DNA of 64,000 nucleotides from Galaxea fascicularis (GCA_948470475.1 OX419344.1:22232225-22296224); one strand, 5' to 3'; positions 20,981 to 49,835 are shown, counted from the stretch's first letter. Translations and numbers: made by a program. Notes: a model not told the origin generated them from the sequence alone.

Positions 20981-23900
20981 GTAAGTGATCTCTATCCTCG
21001 ACTTGTTTCTTTCTTGAACAACAACTTAAGTAACTATAAGACAGAACGATCAACGAGCGCGTAGAAGAGAGGGAGAAAAGGATGTATTTCCTCCTACTTA
21101 CGTGTGCGCATCCTTATTTTATTTATTTATTTTTTTTTTGCTATGTACCAACGTCGTTGGCGTGTCTGGTATTCGCGTTGTTGTTTTTGTGGTTGTTTGT
21201 TTAAAGCGAGAAATACAAAGGAAAAGCCTCTGCTAACAGGGTAAATTTTTACGGCCCAGCTACAGAGACTTTGCCTTCGGTCAAACAGTTCGGGCCCCAA
21301 CTAAGCAGACTAAACATTCACTTCGCACTCAGTACTTCCTTCAACCACACTATAAACTTACCATAGCTTTTATCCACAGATTCAAGGGTTAGAATTGGCT
21401 TATTGTAGTTCAGTTTAAGGCACGCAAAAATACTGTAAAGTAGGTTTTATTTGAATGGTCACACTCTTATAAAATAACTGAAGATTTTTCTCTGCGCTCT
21501 CAAAAGCTTGAGCGAGCTTGTCGTTCGTATTGCACGTCAAACAACTCCAAAAGCAAGGAGTGTTTGAGAGCTTTCTTCTGAATGTTCACTGTTTCGAATT
21601 TTATGCACAAGATCAAAAAGGTATAATAAATATAACCTCAGGAAAATACTGCTCGGTACTAGAAGCTTTTATTTCCATGGGACACTTGAGGATTTTATTT
21701 GCTTACAAAACCGACAACATAAAAAATGCTTCTTACAAGCTTTCGTTTGAAAAGTTTGACTTTAGGATCCTAGCAAACAGACTCAAAAGTAAAAGACAGC
21801 CCTTACTCCGATATGAAAAATCCAAAGGAAAGAACCTCTCAATGGATTTTGAATCCAAGGGGTAAGGTGGCTTAAAAATGAATGCTCCAGCGAAAACGTC
21901 ATGCCCGAAAACAGAGAAGAGGTGGTAGCAATTAAATTGACGTGAGCACCTGTGAACATTAGTCAAAGAACACTCAAAGTAGTAGTCCCATTGTTGTGGT
22001 CTCAGTCTGTCCTTTTGCAGTAATCCAGTCTAGGGTGCCGGATAGCTACGCAAAGTTCGGCCTCTTATTCTGTTTTAGTTTTCCTCATTGCGTTCACTTG
22101 TATTGTAGACAAATTGCCGGGATTAAAGTAAATTAATTAACGAAATAAGTTAAACGAAAGATCAGTTTGAAAACACTGTATTACAGGTACTATTTGCCAC
22201 ACAAACTTTCTTGTTAGACGGAGTAACTGAAGTGTTGTGTTTATAAAGTGTGCCACAGCTGTGCTATGTCCATTGAAAGCAGCCGTGCCAGGATCTCTTT
22301 CAGTTGGAGCATTTAAGTAATGAGATGGTTGTAGTGTGCATGGCCATGCAGGTACTCGCAGATCCACTCTCCTCTATTGTACACTGTAACACTTTGACTT
22401 AAGTTTCTCTGCATCGCCCCATCTCTTGCTCAGCTTTAAATCACCTTTTCAAAAAGAATCTACCGGTTGTTTGTAGTTTGCGTGTCGTTCAGATTTCTCT
22501 AGTGAAATGTGAAAATGGACGTTATTCTTGACGGGGCGTTTCTGAGGAATTAACAGGTGCCTGGCTTACCCTACAACAAATTCAACGGACTTCCTTTCAA
22601 AGCCAATTAGGTCAAATTCTCACAGTGAAAAAACAACTTTCCTGTGCTGACAACGCCGAGGGATTGTTCTCACGGAAGACCTTCTGAACTTTAAATCATT
22701 TGTTCATAGTTCTGAGTAACGAGCCTATAAAAAGCCATTGCACACTGTTATTAGCGCTAGCAGTTACATGGCATTTAAGCCAAGTTTTGAAAATGGTTTT
22801 GGGAAACCAAGGTTCATCATACATCCTGGGAAAAAGAGCATTATTGCTGTAATTGAACAAAAGATCAGTAATGAAGACATGGGGCGAAGAATAATCATAT
22901 TTTGAAATGTTTGTCACAAAGGAACCAGTACATATATTGTACAAGGCACGTGCCAGCACTTTGCGTCTCCTGCTTTGACAGACAAACGTCTAAAACGTGT
23001 CGAATGGATTGGTCCCTGCTTCACGAGTAATTAATTTAAAGCTTTGGAGGGATCCTTGAGACAATGCAAGCAGTCGTTGATGTGTCAGTACAGCCGAGGA
23101 GTTTTTGCCCCAGTGCGCAAGTAATGTAAAAATATATATTTCCAGCCGTTATCCGTTTAAGGGAATTCTTTCTACTTGCTCTTGCAGACCGGCCTTACCA
23201 CGCATGCAATGAGTGTAGCTCTGTTGACGCCACGTTTTACATCGATGCACGCGCGGCCGGGAAGGAAGGCGAGCTGGGAAAGCTTTCATGGATTTAACGC
23301 TTTTGAACGCATTGTGATTTCCCTTTGCTTTAGGAAAGGCAAAAGAAAGCTGAAGTTAAGCATTCTTAATTACTTTGTTATTTCTCATGATCAGTCACGC
23401 GAGATAGATTTTGTCCAATACGCGGATTAGCACCACTAGTACTTTATATCCTTTCCAAAAGGATAGTTCTACCTGAAGGTGTAACAGTACTCTAGTCCAG
23501 CATATACTTATTGCAGTTGAGGCCAACACAGAAAACGTGACCAGAGAGGGATATTTGACATGCTTTTGTTATTATCTCTTTAATTGCAGCAACAGTTTTG
23601 AACAAACCTGCTGAGAGTGGGACAATTTGGCGCGAATGCCCTTGAATCAAATAATGTTGTTTGATTGTTTTAAAACAGTCGCCCAGACATGATACCTGTA
23701 AAAGGCGTTGCCTTTTTGTTTGTTTAATTATAGGTCATAACAGGTTAGCACTTTTGTTTAGAACAACTGAACGTGTTTTTCTTTGTCACACGAAACGAAA
23801 GAAAACACTTCATGCCTGAATATTAAAACCAAAAGGAAACACTGGGTAATGCGTCATCGAGCGAGAAGTTACTTGAACGCATTCCCTGTGTGCATGTGTG

Positions 23901-26900
23901 TGCATGTCATGATGGACACACAATGAGTGCCCTGTGCGCATTTCGTGATCAAAGTTCCTACTGAACTATAAAAGTAGACCCTCGCTTAGGTCGTATACCA
24001 GCATAAGTTGACGAAGCCGTTTAAGGGGTAACCTGAGGACATATGCGGTCCTCTATACAGATCAGTTCGTGTCAGGGTATGCCAAGAAATTATCAGAAGC
24101 ATAGACACTTGCGTAAAGATATGGAAACTGTATACAGGCCAGGAGCCGAAATGGGCCTTCAAAGTTTCGTTGGTTTCGAGAAACGCACGCCAGGACACAA
24201 TCCTGACACATTGACATCCAATGTGTATACAAATGCACCGTATACAAATGCGTGCAAAGACTCATTATACAGTTAGTTGTCATTTTTTGCATATTGTGAA
24301 AACTAGAAATATGATGGAAGAAACCCTGCATGATGTAACGGGGTAGTAAGAACCTCTTCTTGCCTGATTTGCATCGCTGCTGTTCGCATCGGTAATGTGT
24401 AACACCACTTGTTGTTTTAATACCAACTCAACAAAACAAATCATAGGACTTTTTTCGACAATCAGTTGTGACAAAAGTCCAATGGTTACCACTTCTTTCT
24501 CCTTTGAAATTAAAGTAACAAGCAAAGTTCTCCTGTGCGTTTTGATAACTTGCCACAACAGTTCACTGACACAACAGATGCTTGTACTTTGAACCCCTTC
24601 GTTGCTACTACACTTGCTACTACACTTGCACAATCGCGCGCGCTTTGTGAAGACGAGCAAGACTTTCGCTGTTCAGTATCGTCGCAGTTTTGCCTTTTAT
24701 CACCGCTACGATAGAGCCATTGAGGATAAAACTGGTTGCGATCTTATTTCGTTCTTAAATTATAGTACCAGTACATTGTCCCTTCGAGCTACTCTAGTAA
24801 ATTGATGGTCTCCTGTTTTGTTTCTCAGTCTCATTAATGAAACAATGCGGCGATCGCATCTACGGCCGACTAGTCTTGATGAAACAAACCAATTGTCACA
24901 AAGGAATTGTATATTACATTTGTCTTAAATTTAACGAAACTTGTAAACATTCTGGGGCTAATTCAACAATCAATTTCCACTCGAGCAAATCTCCAATTTG
25001 AGTTGTTATCGGTCACTTAATCTCAGTTCTGTAATTTAAAAATTGTCTTTTCTGCGAGTGATTTCTTTGTCAAGGCTTTTAATTTCAACTCGATTTCCCA
25101 ACATCTTAGTTCTAATGAAAATATATATATTTAGCAACATGTTATCCCCAAACATTTCAGTTTTGAATCTGTTTTTAAAATTTCGGAACAAAGGAATTTT
25201 TCAGTTTCAAATCATTTAAAGCAAATTCGCATTTTTAGATACTTTCCGATAACAGACACGTGGCAAGTGGAAGAATTGCAAGAAAGCTTGAGTCCCGGCA
25301 TTATCGACATTGTACCTGATAAATTTTTCGCCTAAACAGGTCCATGACACGATGGCCGAACTGGCAAAAATTGTTTTGTACAAAGCACACAAGTCGTGTC
25401 ACGGACCGGCAGGAAAGCTACTTAGCGTGTGGTGTGTAACAAAAGGCTTTAAAAGCCGAAGCGCGCCTTTGCACCTTCTAGACTTAAATACTCTTGAGTG
25501 TCCGCCCTGGACCTGTTTTCTCCAGTGTGACACCCCTCTCTCAACAGTTCCCTTATTGCACCATATTGCATGATTTTCCCCTGCCATATTGAATACTTTT
25601 CTTCTCATTTATTTTCGTTTCAGCTGCTTAATTTTGTTCCCCTCTCCTTTCTCCTGTATCACCCCAAATGTTCGCCTTCCCCACCCAACGTGGAACTTTT
25701 GCTCCAGTTTTCCTCTCCTCAAATAAATGTAAAATATTTTGCCTTCTCGAAAATATAAGCAAAATTAGATTTAAATATGTTTTCAGCTGTTTAATCGGTT
25801 TTGCAAGGTTTGTTATTATTTAGAAAGCAACTGGTTCCAGTATTACCCTAAGGGCGATAGCTTTCGGAGCCTGTTTGTCGCGGTCATTAATATATATAGC
25901 ATGGAATCAACTATGACATACAAATAAAGACACTGTACTTATGAATAGATGATGGTTATTCGCCTTTGAGGGGAGAGGGTAGGGAGGGCGGGGAAATGAA
26001 AACGAAAGGAAATGAATCAACTGAAGCAGTGGGAAAAGGGAGTGAAGGGATGTAAGGATCGAGATAAAATGGCGATTTGGGTACAAGGAAGCAAAAAAGG
26101 TTGGAAGAAAGTCATCGTGTGACGTTATATTTACCAATACTTAAATAGAAAAAAAAAGATTCCGGAAGTAATGGGGGAAAGGGGAACTTTAGGGGGAACC
26201 TATTCTCCCTACCAGCCCCCTTCCCCATCACAAAAGAGGGAAGTTTATGATGACCTACACCTGGTCAGTAAAGGTGGCATTTTGAGTATCCTCCTCTTCC
26301 ATTTAGCTGGTGATTTAAAAATATATGTAAACATGTGGGCGGGAGGTTAGCGGAGGGCATAGAAAGTTATTTTCTTTTCACGTGGGTGTTCCGCGTGGGT
26401 GAGAACTTTAACTGCAACCTACTTTGACAATCTCCAATTTCTTTTATTTCTTTTGTTAAAACCAATATTGAAATCGCGTGGGAGCTCATGCCTGATGGGT
26501 TGGTTTGTGCTTCCTAACAACAAAAGCTTTGTGCGACTATATTTCCTACGTTGGTAGTTCAGTTTTCACGTCCTTTGTGTCGATAACCTTGTTAGATTAG
26601 TTTACTGTGTACTATGAGAAACACTCTATCAGAGCCTTGTTGTGTTAAAATCCTTCATGGTTTTTCTATGAAACTCATTTTAACAGTGCCTCATACTTGT
26701 TAACTGGTTAAATTTTCCTGAAACAGTCCTGGGCAGAACCCCTGGGAGACTGCACGTTCCTATCAAGTCCTGTTAAAAATCAAGTTAGTTTTGCAGTTTA
26801 GAAGGGAAATCCCCGCCGTACGCCTTCCCAGGGAATGGTTGCAGAAGGAATTGAACAATGCATAACCAGGTTCACCACCACCACAACGATGCAGAAACCC

Positions 26901-27600
26901 TTACCACGGCAAAGTTTACTAAAAAAAAATAAAAATAATAAACCCTCATATTAAAGACGTAGATTTCTTAGGCCAGCTATGTAATGAAATCCCTGAGAGC
27001 GACAATTCGAACGAGGCTGTTCTGATGTTTAGGCATTGCCAAATTAAAAGGTTTTTTTACGTTTGGTTGGTTTTGATAGGGCTAAAGACACCTATATTAA
27101 AAATAAGAAATTACAAAAAAAAAAAAAGGGTTATAACAAAAATTTACCAGCGTGACATCCAACTAGCAACTTCTTGTCAAATTAGATCATAGTATTTAAT
27201 TGTGTCTAAGTATTGCTATGACTCACAGGGTCTCACAAAACTTCTGCCTTCTCTATAAATATGAGTGACATTCAAAACCACGCTAATTTTCCAAGCACGT
27301 ATTAAAGTAAAAACATCTGATTTATTTCTACTTAGTTCTGTCTCGCTTTCAAAACAATGTTTAATAAACTTCACTCCAGTAGCATCTAGAATTAGTACTT
27401 TGAATTTCACTTTTTAGGTCCCATTTATTCACTATATTCCTTTTCATGTAGTGATTTCGGTTATCTTCTTTATCGGCACAAACAGCAGGCCTTAGGTTTA
27501 AGGAACTACGATTTTTGACGAGAAAAGTCACTGCGCAGACTGCTTTTCGCACTTCGCTGATGAAAATTCAAATTCTTACCACTCTCGGATTTTGACATTG
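20981..27600. other. Mostly non-genic interval upstream of the DYRK1A-type gene
   Basis: No confident gene is seen. Degenerate 105-bp-family fragments lie at about 21360-21440 and 21650-21800. A pyrimidine-rich stretch at about 25560-25710 and a purine-rich stretch at about 25965-26110 are skewed in composition. The possible small second exon at 25340-25439 is described with 20862-20980. Isolated short frames elsewhere have no recognisable product. Confidence 0.4.
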
Positions 27601-28030
27601 ACATCGTCATAGCAACAGTGCGTCGCGTCATCATTTTGTCACGACCCTTTCAACGGTTTATCGAGCAATATTTCGTTCGAATTTCGAATTTTTTAACGTG
27701 GAGCAATCGATCACCTTATGGAACTTCGGTTTCACAGTTCAACTCTGCTCGAAATCTTTGCTTGGACGACTAAGGAGCTTAATAATTGATGCGTGAAAAA
27801 GACTGGAAAAGTTATAATTGTTGGGGAGCGGTTCGATTTATTCAAGTACAACGTGATTGCTGATTCAGCGCGCGTTTTTTGTTTTTCGGGAGAAGGAAAT
27901 TTTGGTTGAAAGACAATTTGTAGCAGATCACAGGGTCGTGTGGCCTTTACTTGTGGTAACAAACCGGGATGGGTTTTTTTGGAATCATCGTCTGTAAAGG
28001 AACGAAGAGTGATCGCTGAATTCTATGGGT
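27600..28030 (+). promoter_or_regulatory. Possible promoter and non-coding first exon of the DYRK1A-type gene
   Basis: A strong donor, TCTATGG/GTAAGTGA, lies at about 28027-28030 with no long frame before it. The candidate first coding exon at 34887 is preceded by a splice acceptor, so at least one upstream untranslated exon is needed. This is the best nearby candidate. It is inference from position and donor strength only. Confidence 0.3.
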
Positions 28031-30609
28031 AAGTGATGAGATGGAAGATATAAGCTTATGAAAATATTTTGTCTTCCGTGCTTTTGCCTTGAGGAGTTTT
28101 GAATTTGGCGGTCGATCCATCTATTCGGGCTCCAGATCGCTCTGCAACTACGCAAAGATGAACCAAAGGGTGAAAGTACTTGTAAACCGGCTGAATGGGA
28201 TGAAAGATCTTCGTCCGAACGCAAGGTGCTTCCGAAGTTCCGAATACTGTCAAAACACCCTTGTGGTTTATTTTTGCTAAAATGTTAATGAGCGGAGCGA
28301 GTGACAGGAGCTCTGGAAATCGCATTGTGTACCCGTTTGCAAAGTTTATAACTTTATATATGTTTCTAATATGAAAGATTATGGTTTATTGGAAAGGAAT
28401 ACCTGTGGAGCATGTAAGAATTTGTCGTTAATTTGCCTTCGCGGTTTGCGCGGGATTTTACATCTTCCACTGTTGTCAGCTGCGAAATTGTGTTTTCGAG
28501 GAAGCTTCGGTCAGTGTGGCAAACTCTGTTGTATTTTCTGTTTATAGTCAAGGATTAAGCCAAAACTATGGCCTTTAAAGCTATTCTAGAAACTCTTCTT
28601 GCTTTATTGTCGATGTATGAGGAGGTTTCACACTCCGATTCGCGTAGCAAAGACATTGACACGCCGTCTACCTCGCGGATTCAAGTATTGGTAGATAGTC
28701 GAGATGTGGTGTTATGGTCTTTTGTGGTCATTCTCATTTCTTTCCATTGCCCTTGTTCATAATCATCCAACAGTGTTGGATGTAGCGAGATCTTCCTCAT
28801 GTCATCGGATGGGAACGTCCATTCGTTGCGTAACTTGCTCGAGATCTGAAGAGGTAAACTCCAAAGACCATCCTGGAGCGTTGAACATTGTTCACGGCCT
28901 TACAACACATAATTATTCTCATTTTCATCACAAAAACAGCGTAACTTGACAAGTTACGCCTGCTCTTTAGTCTTTTTCGGTTTCCGATAAACTTTATACC
29001 AAATAAGACGGGAAGTAAGTATTTTGTGCTGTCAAACTTCACGCCGCCGTTACAATGTTGGCCCGCCATGTTTTTATTTTCATTCATTTGAATATCTTGC
29101 TCTCGCTTGCTGGTGATCGTCTGCCAAGATATTTCCTGTCTATGATCGGCGTTTAAAGCAGCTTTAAAATTCTGTTTGGCCATTTAAGAAGTCGTCTTCT
29201 TTTTGTCTGAATTAGGTTTGCTTATCTTGTGTTGTTTAACGATTTCCATGTCTAAAATCAAGACAAATCGGAGTTAAGTGGCGACAATTGCTCGCTGTAT
29301 CAAAGTTCATGTCGGACATCTTTCGAAAACATTTGCAAAGAACAAAGAGTTCAGCTCACCCTAAAAAAATTCATTTTTCTTCCAGGACGCATAGTTGCAT
29401 CATGTTACATGTGAAGTACTTTTGATTCCGAAAATCATTGTTTTTCATTCATTTGATGTAAAGAAGAAAGGAGGGGACACGGTCTGGCAGTCAATTCGAT
29501 GTGAAAAATGTTTGAGAGAACAAGAGCATCCAATGTTGTGTAGAAAAGAACAGGTCCCCCAGCGAGCTTGCAATATTGCTTTCAGAATTGTTACAGTTGA
29601 GCTTAACTTTTTTGCAGTCAGAGCATATTCCTATTCATTTTTCCAGTAGTTTCTTTTAAGCTTATCTTGGCTTGGTCTGAGTATGTTATCATCGTTTGTG
29701 GATGTGAAATGGAGAATGTTTTGGTTTTGGCTGACTGTTTTCATGATATCATTTAATGTGTACTTTCGGAATTATGCTCACTGCCTCAGGCAATGGTAAA
29801 ACAACAGTAACGGCAAATATTAAATGCCATTGTCCTTCTGTGTAATTTTTTTAAATTTAGAATCGGAAGGAGTAAAAAAGTGTTTTTAGTTTATATTAAA
29901 ATCATGCAGTAGTTAAGAAGTTGCAGTGATGGCATACATATTCATACAGTCAACACAGTGGTGGTTCTAAAAAGGCCCAGCTAGTTGCACTTTTGTGTCT
30001 GTCTGTTCATGTAATTTGCTGTTCCAGAAAATATTCATATCCCTCTTACAGAGGATGTCGCTGGTCTTGGATCTACCCACCTTTCTAAGATGCATGCTGT
30101 ACACTTGTTCACATCCATACAATCTTTCTTTCAAAATTTTGCTTGTTAGGACCATCTCTCTAAACTGAATTCCTATTAACACTCTGTGGGGTGAATATGG
30201 ATTTACTGAAACCACAGAATCTCCAATGTTGCCTATAATTGCGTCATTGCAAATCTGTGGTGCACTGTGAAATTTTCTGGAAAATCAAGATATGGTGTAC
30301 AATAAGATTAGTTATGGTGAGAGTATTTTAGCAGATGCAGATTGAGTTAAAACACTGATAACCTTAACTGTTTAAAAAAATGTAGGTCACTTAGGATTCA
30401 AACCTACCATCCGAGCTATGAGGCTGAGGTGTGACTCATGAATGAATCTCTACTGACCTGTGTGCTGGAGTTTCTTGCAACAAATTTGAAAATAAATTAT
30501 TATGCAAACAAGTTCACCAGGTTTGGATTTTAGTGAATTAACCGAATTATCTCACAGGTTCAGGTGTAGAATTGTAGAAACCTGGCTTTTGTATTAAAGA
30601 AATTATATT
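28031..30609. other. Probable intron sequence; one unrecognised antisense frame
   Basis: No supported gene. A 128-codon minus-strand frame at 28797-29183 starts in a good context (AAATGGCC, protein MAKQNFKAALNADHRQEISW...), but I recognise no domain. A GTTCCAGAAAATATTCATA segment at about 30025 resembles the repeat starting near 63674. Confidence 0.3.
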
Positions 30610-31036
30610 TTAAAGTGCCTATAACCCCAAAATATTTTTTTGCTAACATGCATCTTTGCACCTGTTTGAAACAAATTGCAGCATTTTTTTCCTTTTTTTC
30701 ACTGAATCTTGACTTTTTATAGGCTTTAAAACAGAGCATCATTTGATACATGACCGAGTCAGAAGGGGAGTGGGTCTATTCCTGATTTGACGTCACAAAC
30801 TGATTTGCATCTGATTAACTCTTTGTAAACATGCATGCAAATCAGTTTGTGACGTCAAATCAGGAATAGACCCACTCCCCTTCTGACTCGGTCATGAATC
30901 AAATGATGCTCTGTTTCAAAGCCTATAAAAAGTCAAGATTCAGTGAAAAAAAGGAAAAAAATGCCGCAATTTGTTTCAAACAGGTGCAAAGATGCATGTT
31001 AGCGAAAAAAATATTTTAGGGTTATAGGCACTTTAA
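30610..31036. mobile_element. Near-perfect 427-bp hairpin (foldback element)
   Basis: The left arm 30610-30810 and right arm 30835-31036 are reverse complements over about 200 bases with only a handful of mismatches, separated by a 24-base loop. Arms run from TAAAGTGCCTATAACCC through GACCGAGTCAGAAGGGGAGT to CTGATTTGCAT. The high arm identity suggests recent insertion or arm homogenisation. Confidence 0.9.
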
Positions 31037-31264
31037 TATTTTAAGAGAAGCAGTTTGCAAAAGTAATCACAAAGTTACAGAATTAAGAAAAAATGTATAT
31101 TTGTACATGTATACATGTGTCAAAATCTTCTTCTACTATGATAGTCATTGTAACCAATCCTGCTAGATTGAATAAGATGTCTACTGTCACTTGCGTGTGA
31201 TGCTGAAACATGATCTAATTGGGTGTCAAATGTGGCATGATCATTAACATTTGAAGTTTAGCTG

Positions 31265-31545
31265 ACCATAATGCTAACAATTCAGCACATGAAATAGGGG
31301 AAAGATTTAACTTTGAAGACTTGAGAGAAATTGACCCTGACCTGTGTCAATATACATACGCCTTTTGTGAAAGTGGGTTCACTTCTAGTATAACAATGAA
31401 GTGTTTGCAGGAGCAAGACTTTCAGAGTTTTTCAGTATGTACTCCCGAAGGACATCGACAACTGATTTTAAACACGGTTGCAAAACTCCATACACTTGGA
31501 GTCAAGACTGCAGAGCTCTTGTTTTGTGTCAAAGAAAATAACTGA
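31265..31545 (+). CDS. Open fragment resembling a SAM domain, inside the DYRK1A-type intron
   Basis: A frame open from about 31259 to a stop at 31543-31545 reads ...FNFEDLREIDPDLCQYT..., then MKCLQEQDFQSFSVCTPEGH and RQLILNTVAKLHTLGVK. The pattern 'L-x2-D-F-x-S-F-x-V-x2-x-x-GHR-x-x-IL' is like helices 3-5 of a SAM domain. There is no start codon in good context and no recognised partner exon. It may be a gene fragment carried by a mobile element, or an exon of an overlapping gene. Confidence 0.3.
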
Positions 31546-31915
31546 AATTCCAAGAAAGACGAGTTTCCTTCCCAGAAGAGACATCTCAGATACCTTTACT
31601 GGTAATCTCAACAGGAGTGCTAGCATGTCAAAACCGTTGATGGTAAACATTTTGAGGGTGAAAGTTAGCGTTACTGTCTGCTGACCTCCAGATGTTTGAT
31701 GACCAATCATGCCAAGTTTGACACCCAATGAGAATATGTTTTGGTGTCACATGTTCATGCCAAGGTGCAAGCGATGGTATTTGGTAGTGTTCATTAAATT
31801 GAGTATATAATCATGGTCTTTCACTGTAGAATTTCAGGAAAAAATGTTCTTTAAGTTATCCAACTTGTTATGTCACTGACTGATCAATACTGTACATAAA
31901 CAATTACAAACAATA

Positions 31916-32063
31916 GGCCATATTTGTATTCTCGGTATTGAACTGGATCTAGCATGAAGTGAAGGCTCTTGTGGGGGAATACATTTACATATGAAAAGAT
32001 TCCCCCGCAAGAGCCTCCACTTCATGCTAGATCCAGTTCAATACCGAGAATATGAATATGGCC
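31916..32063. mobile_element. 148-bp foldback element with 65-bp arms
   Basis: 31916-31980 (GGCCATATTTGTATTCTCGG...) is nearly the exact reverse complement of 31999-32063, with an 18-base loop. Confidence 0.9.
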
Positions 32064-34886
32064 CATTGGAAAGTCAATACACTTTTGCTTTAAGTCATTT
32101 TAGTGTGTATCTTTTGTAATGTTGAGTTGAGCATCCTAAATTATCCTTAGCCTAAATTATCCTGATATCAACATCCATATTCTCTTTAATGTTTTCCTGT
32201 ATTGTTCCTCTATGTTTGGGACAAATAAGAAGAATTGCTTTGAACTACAGTCATTTTCTTTAGTGATTGTGTTCTTTTTTCTGATGGTTGTTATATTTGA
32301 TCAAGAAGTGTAAGTATTATGAGAAATTAGATACTGAGAATGTTTTGTGTGTGCACGTTTTCCGGCGGTAGTTACTCAAGATAAGCATAAGCACAAGAAA
32401 AATGAACAGTCTTGTTTTTTTGTACATTTGTACTTATGCTTATGCTTATGTTGAGTGCGTTACTGGTGGAAACACCATAAGACAAGTAAGTGGGTTGGTT
32501 CTTCTTATGTTTCTGGTTATGCTTATGCTTGTGCTTATGCGCTAGTAAAAACCAGCCTTAAGAAGTCTTTTGCATAATTAAATTTTGAAACAATTTATTT
32601 CACCCTTGGTGCTATTAGTCATCTGGGCTGTTCATTAAATTAGATATTAGCAAACAGAGTAGATGTTTTCTTTCAAGTTTAATACCCCATTCAAATAACA
32701 GTGTATGGGTAATTAAGTTTTTAAAAAATGCATTTATTTTGTTGTTATGTGACCTGTGCTGCCTATTTTGTCCAACATGGATAAAACTTGTATTAATGTG
32801 TTACATATTAATTTTATTTGGAAAATACTTAGTTTAGTTGTACATGAAATGTGTTCTGTAATGTACATGTACATGTAGTTAAAAAGAAAAACAGGCTTAA
32901 TTTTTTTAGCCCTGGCATTCTTCATGTTCTTTTATTGTAATATTGATTGATTTAATTCCTTCCTCCTTCACAATTATTTGTTGTCTTTATGATGTTGTGT
33001 TCTTCCTGACTTACATTGTAAACTTCTACAATGTGAAGAAACCTTGAAATTCTACAGTGTACTTGTAACAATTTGTATAAACCATGTTTCCTGATTTCAA
33101 TCCTTTGTCCACTTGTAATATAATCTTCCCTTTTTTAAAAATTTTGTTTAGGGTGACCTTCCACTTTTTCAATCCTACTGGATTCTGTGTACTTATTTTG
33201 TGCTATAATTATTTTTACATCTTTGTTAATTAATTATAGTTGATTATTTATGAAGAGAAGCAATTTTTCATTGGCAGTAATTTCAGCTTGTCTCATTTCA
33301 ACCATTTCATAGTAGTGTAATTAAAACAAACCTTAAATGTTTCTTAGTTAAGTTTAAGTTTTGTTGTTCTCAAAGCCATAAATTGAATTTACTTGAGATC
33401 AAAAACAGCTATCTGTTCAGGTCATGCAATTCCCATTTCGATTCGCAGTCATGTGTAAATTAATAGCCATTGGTTGAAAATTTTGATTTATTATTAAATT
33501 TTAATACATCACAGTCACTTGTTGGTCTCAAAACATCACTGGCTTCGATCAGTGCACACTTTGGTGAAAGATGAGTTGACTACAAAATATTCTGTTGTGT
33601 TTCCTTGTTTTGTTTGTTAAGTTCAAGTGATGTGTGGAGCACAACGTAAGTAATATTGCAAGTTTTACGAATGTGAGGGAATACCACAAAAAAGTTAAAA
33701 TTTTATTACTATTGGACAATAGTAAGCTCTGTGGTCAGTTCCTGAAAGGTTGTGTGTGAAATTGCGTAGTTTCTTTGGATGGTTTTTTGTAGAAATGCTT
33801 TTCGTAAATAACCCGGCTAGAATTTTTGACAACAGAAATGTTGTGTTACAGTAAAGTTGCGTCATAACAGCTTGTTCATCTGTGAATAACAGGTAGTTCT
33901 TAATGAGAGTAAAGTCATACATGATGATTACATTAAAATTTATGTCGTAGTAATCCTTTACACTTGAGGTGTGTCATGGAAGATGGAATTTACAGGCTTT
34001 GCAGTTCAATAGGAGTTTGTCTTTTTATGCCTGACATTTTAAACATGACATGCTTATTGCTTTTATACATGGAAAAAAGTAAGTTTCTACTGTATGTGTG
34101 TTTGACTAAATGATCTCAGTATCATGCAAAGTCTGTTAAGATTTCTATTATTAATTTGTAAAGCTGTTGGACTCCTGTGAAAATGACGAAATTTGAATCT
34201 AAGAAGTTATTAAATGTCACTCATTGTAAGTTATCCTTGTGATTAAGTTGAATTTTGAAAATCTGGTTAGCTATTGTCACTCAGAAATTTCATGTACCAT
34301 AATTTGTTTTTAAATAGGTTTTTGTCAATTTTTAAAATTCAAAAGTAGGTTTGTTGTTGTGATTCTCATGCTCCAGTCCCCAATTACAATTTGCAGAAAT
34401 CAAGTCATGCTAAAGTGACTGTATAAATCTTCAAGAAAGCTGCATGTTGTTTTACTCAGATGCCTCTTACACCCCATCTTTTGTGCCACTCCCAGAGGTT
34501 CCAAACCTTTGATTCATCTGATATAAGTGCACTTAAAAGGCAAAGTATAGAGATAATGGTTTGCTCACTGGCAGTTGTCATGTGTTGTTGAAAGTGACCT
34601 TAACATAACAGAGACTAAAAAAATATTGTTGGCTGAGTGAGTAAATTTGAGAAGCAACATTAATATCAGACTGGAAACATCTATTCAAATAAACTTAAGA
34701 TTCACTACTGTTTGAAGGCTGGAAAATTTTAGGCAAATATTTTTTGTTCAATGCCATTTTTTAGGTACATATTAAATGTCAGTGGTTGAACCTTTTGGGG
34801 TTTGAGTTAGCTCTGGTAGTTCAATGTGAGGCCAACCTAAACCTGTTCAAATCGTCTTAGTGTAGAATTTCTTCTTTGTTTTGCAG
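32064..34886. other. Intron sequence with a CATAAG-rich repeat
   Basis: Between about 32380 and 32545, units of CATAAG in one orientation (ATAAGCATAAGCACAAG) face CTTATGCTTATGCTTATG in the other, as in a foldback repeat. The rest is AT-rich intron sequence with no supported gene. Confidence 0.5.
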
Positions 34887-34908
34887 CCAAGATGGTGTGT
34901 AATAGGTG

Positions 34909-49835
<14,927 letters not shown>

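Noticed and set aside
23176..23430. 84-codon frame after an acceptor-like site as a second exon for the 20862 candidate
   Set aside because: The phase does not match the donor at 20980 without an early stop.
28797..29183. 128-codon minus-strand frame as a gene
   Set aside because: The start context is good, but no domain, partner exon or conservation can be shown. It is kept only as a note.
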